From positions 7,690,501 through 7,754,500 of the forward strand of contig OX637288.1 of NCBI GenBank assembly GCA_951799445.1: DNA of 64,000 bases. The letters run 5' to 3'. Shown here piece by piece: positions 61,051 to 64,000 of this stretch. Position 1 is the first letter of the stretch. Each line of letters opens with the position of its first letter. Source of the DNA: Pseudisothecium myosuroides (Eukaryota; Streptophyta; Bryopsida; Hypnales; Lembophyllaceae). The notes beneath the pieces are model-generated. The model did not search any database. It worked only from the letters and a program-made list of their open reading frames with translations, and was not told where the DNA came from. The position numbers were made by a program, and so were the translations under genes.

Positions 61051-61161
61051 TATATGACTGGCAGTTTCATGTTGCAGGATGTTCTCGCAACAGTCTTTCT
61101 TTTAGGGTTTACTTCTTCGTGAAAGGAACCACGATAAGCTCCTGTGTCTCGATCTCAGACA

Positions 61162-61718
61162 ATGGGGCAAGAGCTTCCTCCAGGATGCTCAAACCAATCT
61201 CGCATAACCACGAATCTTGAGAATTTGAGACGCCGAGATCCTAAAAGCCGCGAATTCTTAAGACCCCTGTTTGGCCAAGTTGCTGTTGCTACAGTGCGCA
61301 ATGTTTTGTTCAACAACGTCGCGAGCTTGCAGAATGTGGACAAGCTGCTGGCAAGCAAAGTTGCGGAGCTCAGAGCGAGACGGGAGCAGTTGCAATCAAC
61401 AAAGAATGAGCGTCAGGGTGTCAATCTGCTTCAAGACGAGCCTGGTGCCGATTGCTCACTGCAATCAGAAGGAGGTTTCGCCACTGCAGCTTCTTCAAAT
61501 ACTAATCTTATAGAAAAAACTCTGAAGTGGACGCCATGTGCATTGATTCATTCGAAATAAATCTAAGATTAGGTCGTTCAAGCCTATGGAGAATTGAACA
61601 TGCACTGTTGTTATAATGTTTGATTCATACTGTAGTTTTTGTGTGCACAGAGCATGAGAAGGTGGGTGCCGGTTACGTGCTCCACAATGAGGAACTCAAA
61701 CATCTCAAGGACGAGTAA
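61162..61718 (+). CDS. Small two-exon gene, unknown function
   Basis: Exon 1 starts at the ATG at 61162 (MGQELPPGCSNQSRITTNLE). Exon 2 is 61651-61718, after a good acceptor (TGTGCACAG), and encodes HEKVGAGYVLHNEELKHLKD plus a final Glu and TAA. Exon 2 requires a phase-1 donor; candidates are 61417|418 (CAGG|GTGTCA), 61444|445 and 61474|475 (GGAG|GTTTCG), giving about 107, 116 or 126 aa. The middle carries a helix with coiled-coil character (NVDKLLASKVAELRARREQL). Unspliced, the frame runs to 61560. Coding-like GC content stands out from the AT-rich surroundings. The family was not recognised. An upstream exon is possible, as tctcgatctcag precedes the ATG. Confidence 0.6.
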
Positions 61719-61719
61719 A

Positions 61720-62928
61720 ATGCGATGTTTGGAGTTTTGATTTTTTGGGTTTCGCTAGGGTTGCTGAGGGTTTCGCTTCAAAATCCTTCACTCTCTATAA
61801 TCCCATCTTGTGACTATTGATTATTTATTTCTTAGAGGTGAAACCATATGTTGTCTATAAGCCATATTATTTTTAGAATTTTTAGAATTTGTTGTCATAA
61901 TTTGATATTAGAATGAATTTTTGAAGAAAAAGTGAAGAAAACTCATATCATATACACTTAAAGACTGAAGAAGATCATGATGTAAACTAAATTTTTGTAT
62001 CATATTGTAATTAATTTGAAAATTAGTTGACGATGGTGAAAGGCTCAAAGTTCAATTTGCAATAAACTTTGCAATTTAGGATTTTTTCAAATATTCAAAT
62101 TGGAGTAGAAACTCAACTTGATATTATATTTTTGCTGAAAAGTCAAGAATATTAAGGGAGGCAATCCATTTTTGATCACTTAAGCAATTACACCTATCTC
62201 CAAAGCGGGCAGATTTTTTTTTCTCAAAATAGAATTACTATAAATTTTTCAGCGGAAGATTCTATTCTTCCCATACTGGTGATATAGGGCTTGCTATTTT
62301 TGACCATGGGGTGAAAACAAAATCGATCAAAGCTAGGTTGCAATATTGAGAGACTTGTAGCCAATCATAATGTGCCACAACTGCAATCATAATTAAACAT
62401 TGTTCATCTCCTGCTAATCAGAAAGAAAATATTCAACATTGCCAGAATGGAGGGCCGATCAGGAATGGGTTACTTCCTATATTTGAGAAAATTTCCAACA
62501 TCCTCTGTCACCAAAAAATTTGATGTAAAATATTTTTATTTAATCCATGAAGTCATTTGTTGTTCATGTCTTTTTAATCCCTTAAGGATTAGATCCATTG
62601 TAAAATGGTCAAACATCATCACTAATCTAAATTTAGCTTTTAAAATTGTATTCGCATATCTATCATTGTAAGAAAATCAATTCATTTTGTAAAAATTTAT
62701 AATTTTTACTTGTATATTTTATAGCAAAAAGTGGAAATAAATGAAGAAATACAACAAAATATTCAATTCAATTTAATTTAAAAAAATTCAATAGATACAA
62801 GTGACAATAGAAATTGGTGTGAAGATTTATCATCCAATTGTTTTATACTTTATATTCTCAAAACATTCTTACCAATGACCTTCAAGCTAATTGCTATTAT
62901 CAAGCTAAATTTATCTTTTTGATAATTG

Positions 62929-62963
<35 letters not shown>

Positions 62964-64000
62964 ATTTTGATATTTTTTAATTGTAGAAAAGTATATTTTT
63001 CTATTAATTTGATATTTTTTATAATTTATGATGTAAAATTAAAATTATTGTGATTTTTGAAAATAATAAATAAAAACAACCTTTTATCAATTATAGTATA
63101 TTACAATAATTTGAACTTCTTTTTATATATGAAAAATAGAATTAAAAAAAATTAATAGAATAATAAAAATAAATAATAGGATCTTACGGTTGAATTCGTT
63201 AATGAATATAGATGAAGATTTTAGGCTTGCTATAAATTTGAACACTTTGAAGCAATTTTGGTAGCTCAAAACATCTAATTGCTTTAGGGGTTAATTTTTA
63301 AAAATTTGGACATACTCAATTGACTTGATATTTTTTAATTGTTGTTCAAAAGTTTTAAGGTAGGCTCCTAATCTTTGTGATCTATATCTAATTATTTGTT
63401 TCACGTCATTTTGATAATCATTGCAAACGTTGTAAGTTTTAAAAAAAAAAATTTAGTATACAATCAAATGATTAAGAATATCTAAATATTAAAAATGAGT
63501 TAGTTTTATTTAATTGGAAAGATTGATATCTAAAAATTAAACTTTGAATCATTTTATTTGGATTAATACTACATTGTAAAGGCAAAAGTTTATGAAATTA
63601 TTTTCTAAATTCAATTTCAAAATATTCAAATGATTAAAATATCACAATAATCTCAACAATCTCAATAGTTTTGGGGGCTTACAAGAATATTTCCACTATT
63701 GAAATTGAAATTTTTTAATTTTATGACAAAATTAAATTAGTGATTTAGTTGTTTTTTTCCATCATATATTATCTCCAATTAAAAGAAAATCTAAATGAAT
63801 ATATTTTTTAAGTTCAATCATTTTATTTCAAATTCCCATTTCACTTTCCACATTTTCTTAACCCTTTACGTACTAAGAATTCATGATTTTAAATTGCGGA
63901 CTTTGATTGATCATATTGTAGAAAGGATAATCTATTTGGAAAATTTTATTATATCGTTAGCTTGAATGAAGAACATTGCATACATGAATTAAAATAGATT
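61720..64000. other. AT-rich DNA, no gene recognised
   Basis: Very low GC, poly-A/T tracts and a (TA)n tract (62929-62956). Apart from the MITE at 62157-62477, nothing can be supported; the 71-74 codon ORFs are of random character. Confidence 0.5.
62157..62477 (+). mobile_element. Family 4 MITE, diverged, about 321 bp
   Basis: The left end GGAGGCAATCCATTTTTGATC and, from the right, GGAAGTAACCCATTCCTGATC are inverted repeats with a few mismatches. Interior motif ttgatcacttaag is shared with 59839-60151. Confidence 0.45.

Noticed and set aside
62929..62956. Short TA tandem array as a possible functional element
   Set aside because: A simple microsatellite; nothing beyond base composition.

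Overview
The window is nuclear DNA of a land plant. It has spliced genes with GT-AG introns, a plant-type INDH/NUBPL gene, AP2/ERF-like domains, Stowaway-type MITEs, and moderately GC-rich exons set in very AT-rich spacers. A bryophyte or other early-diverging lineage is plausible from this base composition, but the species cannot be fixed from the sequence.

Most of the window (1 to about 59.5 kb) is a degenerate tandem segmental duplication. The ancestral unit was (i) an INDH/NUBPL gene on + (mitochondrial Fe-S transfer P-loop NTPase for complex I), (ii) its 3' flank, (iii) a convergent two-exon gene on - encoding a membrane protein with two TM helices, an AP2/ERF-like domain and a Gln-rich coiled-coil tail, (iv) its promoter with dense G-runs, and (v) several kb of AT-rich spacer. 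INDH parts occur three times: 177-897 (3' exons, cut by the window edge), 9590-11377 and 32180-35926 (both lacking the N-terminal P-loop exons). The AP2-like gene occurs five times: A 2861-4667 (frameshifted tail), B 13202-15282 (nearly full), C 22821-24984 (the only copy open from ATG to a full-length stop), D 41547-43366 (nonsense codon in exon 2), and E 50579-52601 (frameshift near the start). Extra promoter fragments at about 5.2 kb, 16.8-17.5 kb and 25.6 kb suggest that further copies were lost.

The spacers are packed with MITE-like elements. Because the units are paralogous, several insertions can be compared with empty sites inside the same window: a TTAA-target family (17705-18275, 27191-28102, 55379-56284 and two truncated copies), a family ending in TTGCAAGAAACAC, a TTA-target family, CACTA-ended elements, a Stowaway pair, and a 1.95 kb element inside an INDH intron that may carry captured exons.

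Beyond the array (59.6-64 kb) is AT-rich DNA with three related MITEs around one small spliced gene of unknown function (61162-61718). No RNA gene or CRISPR array was seen.
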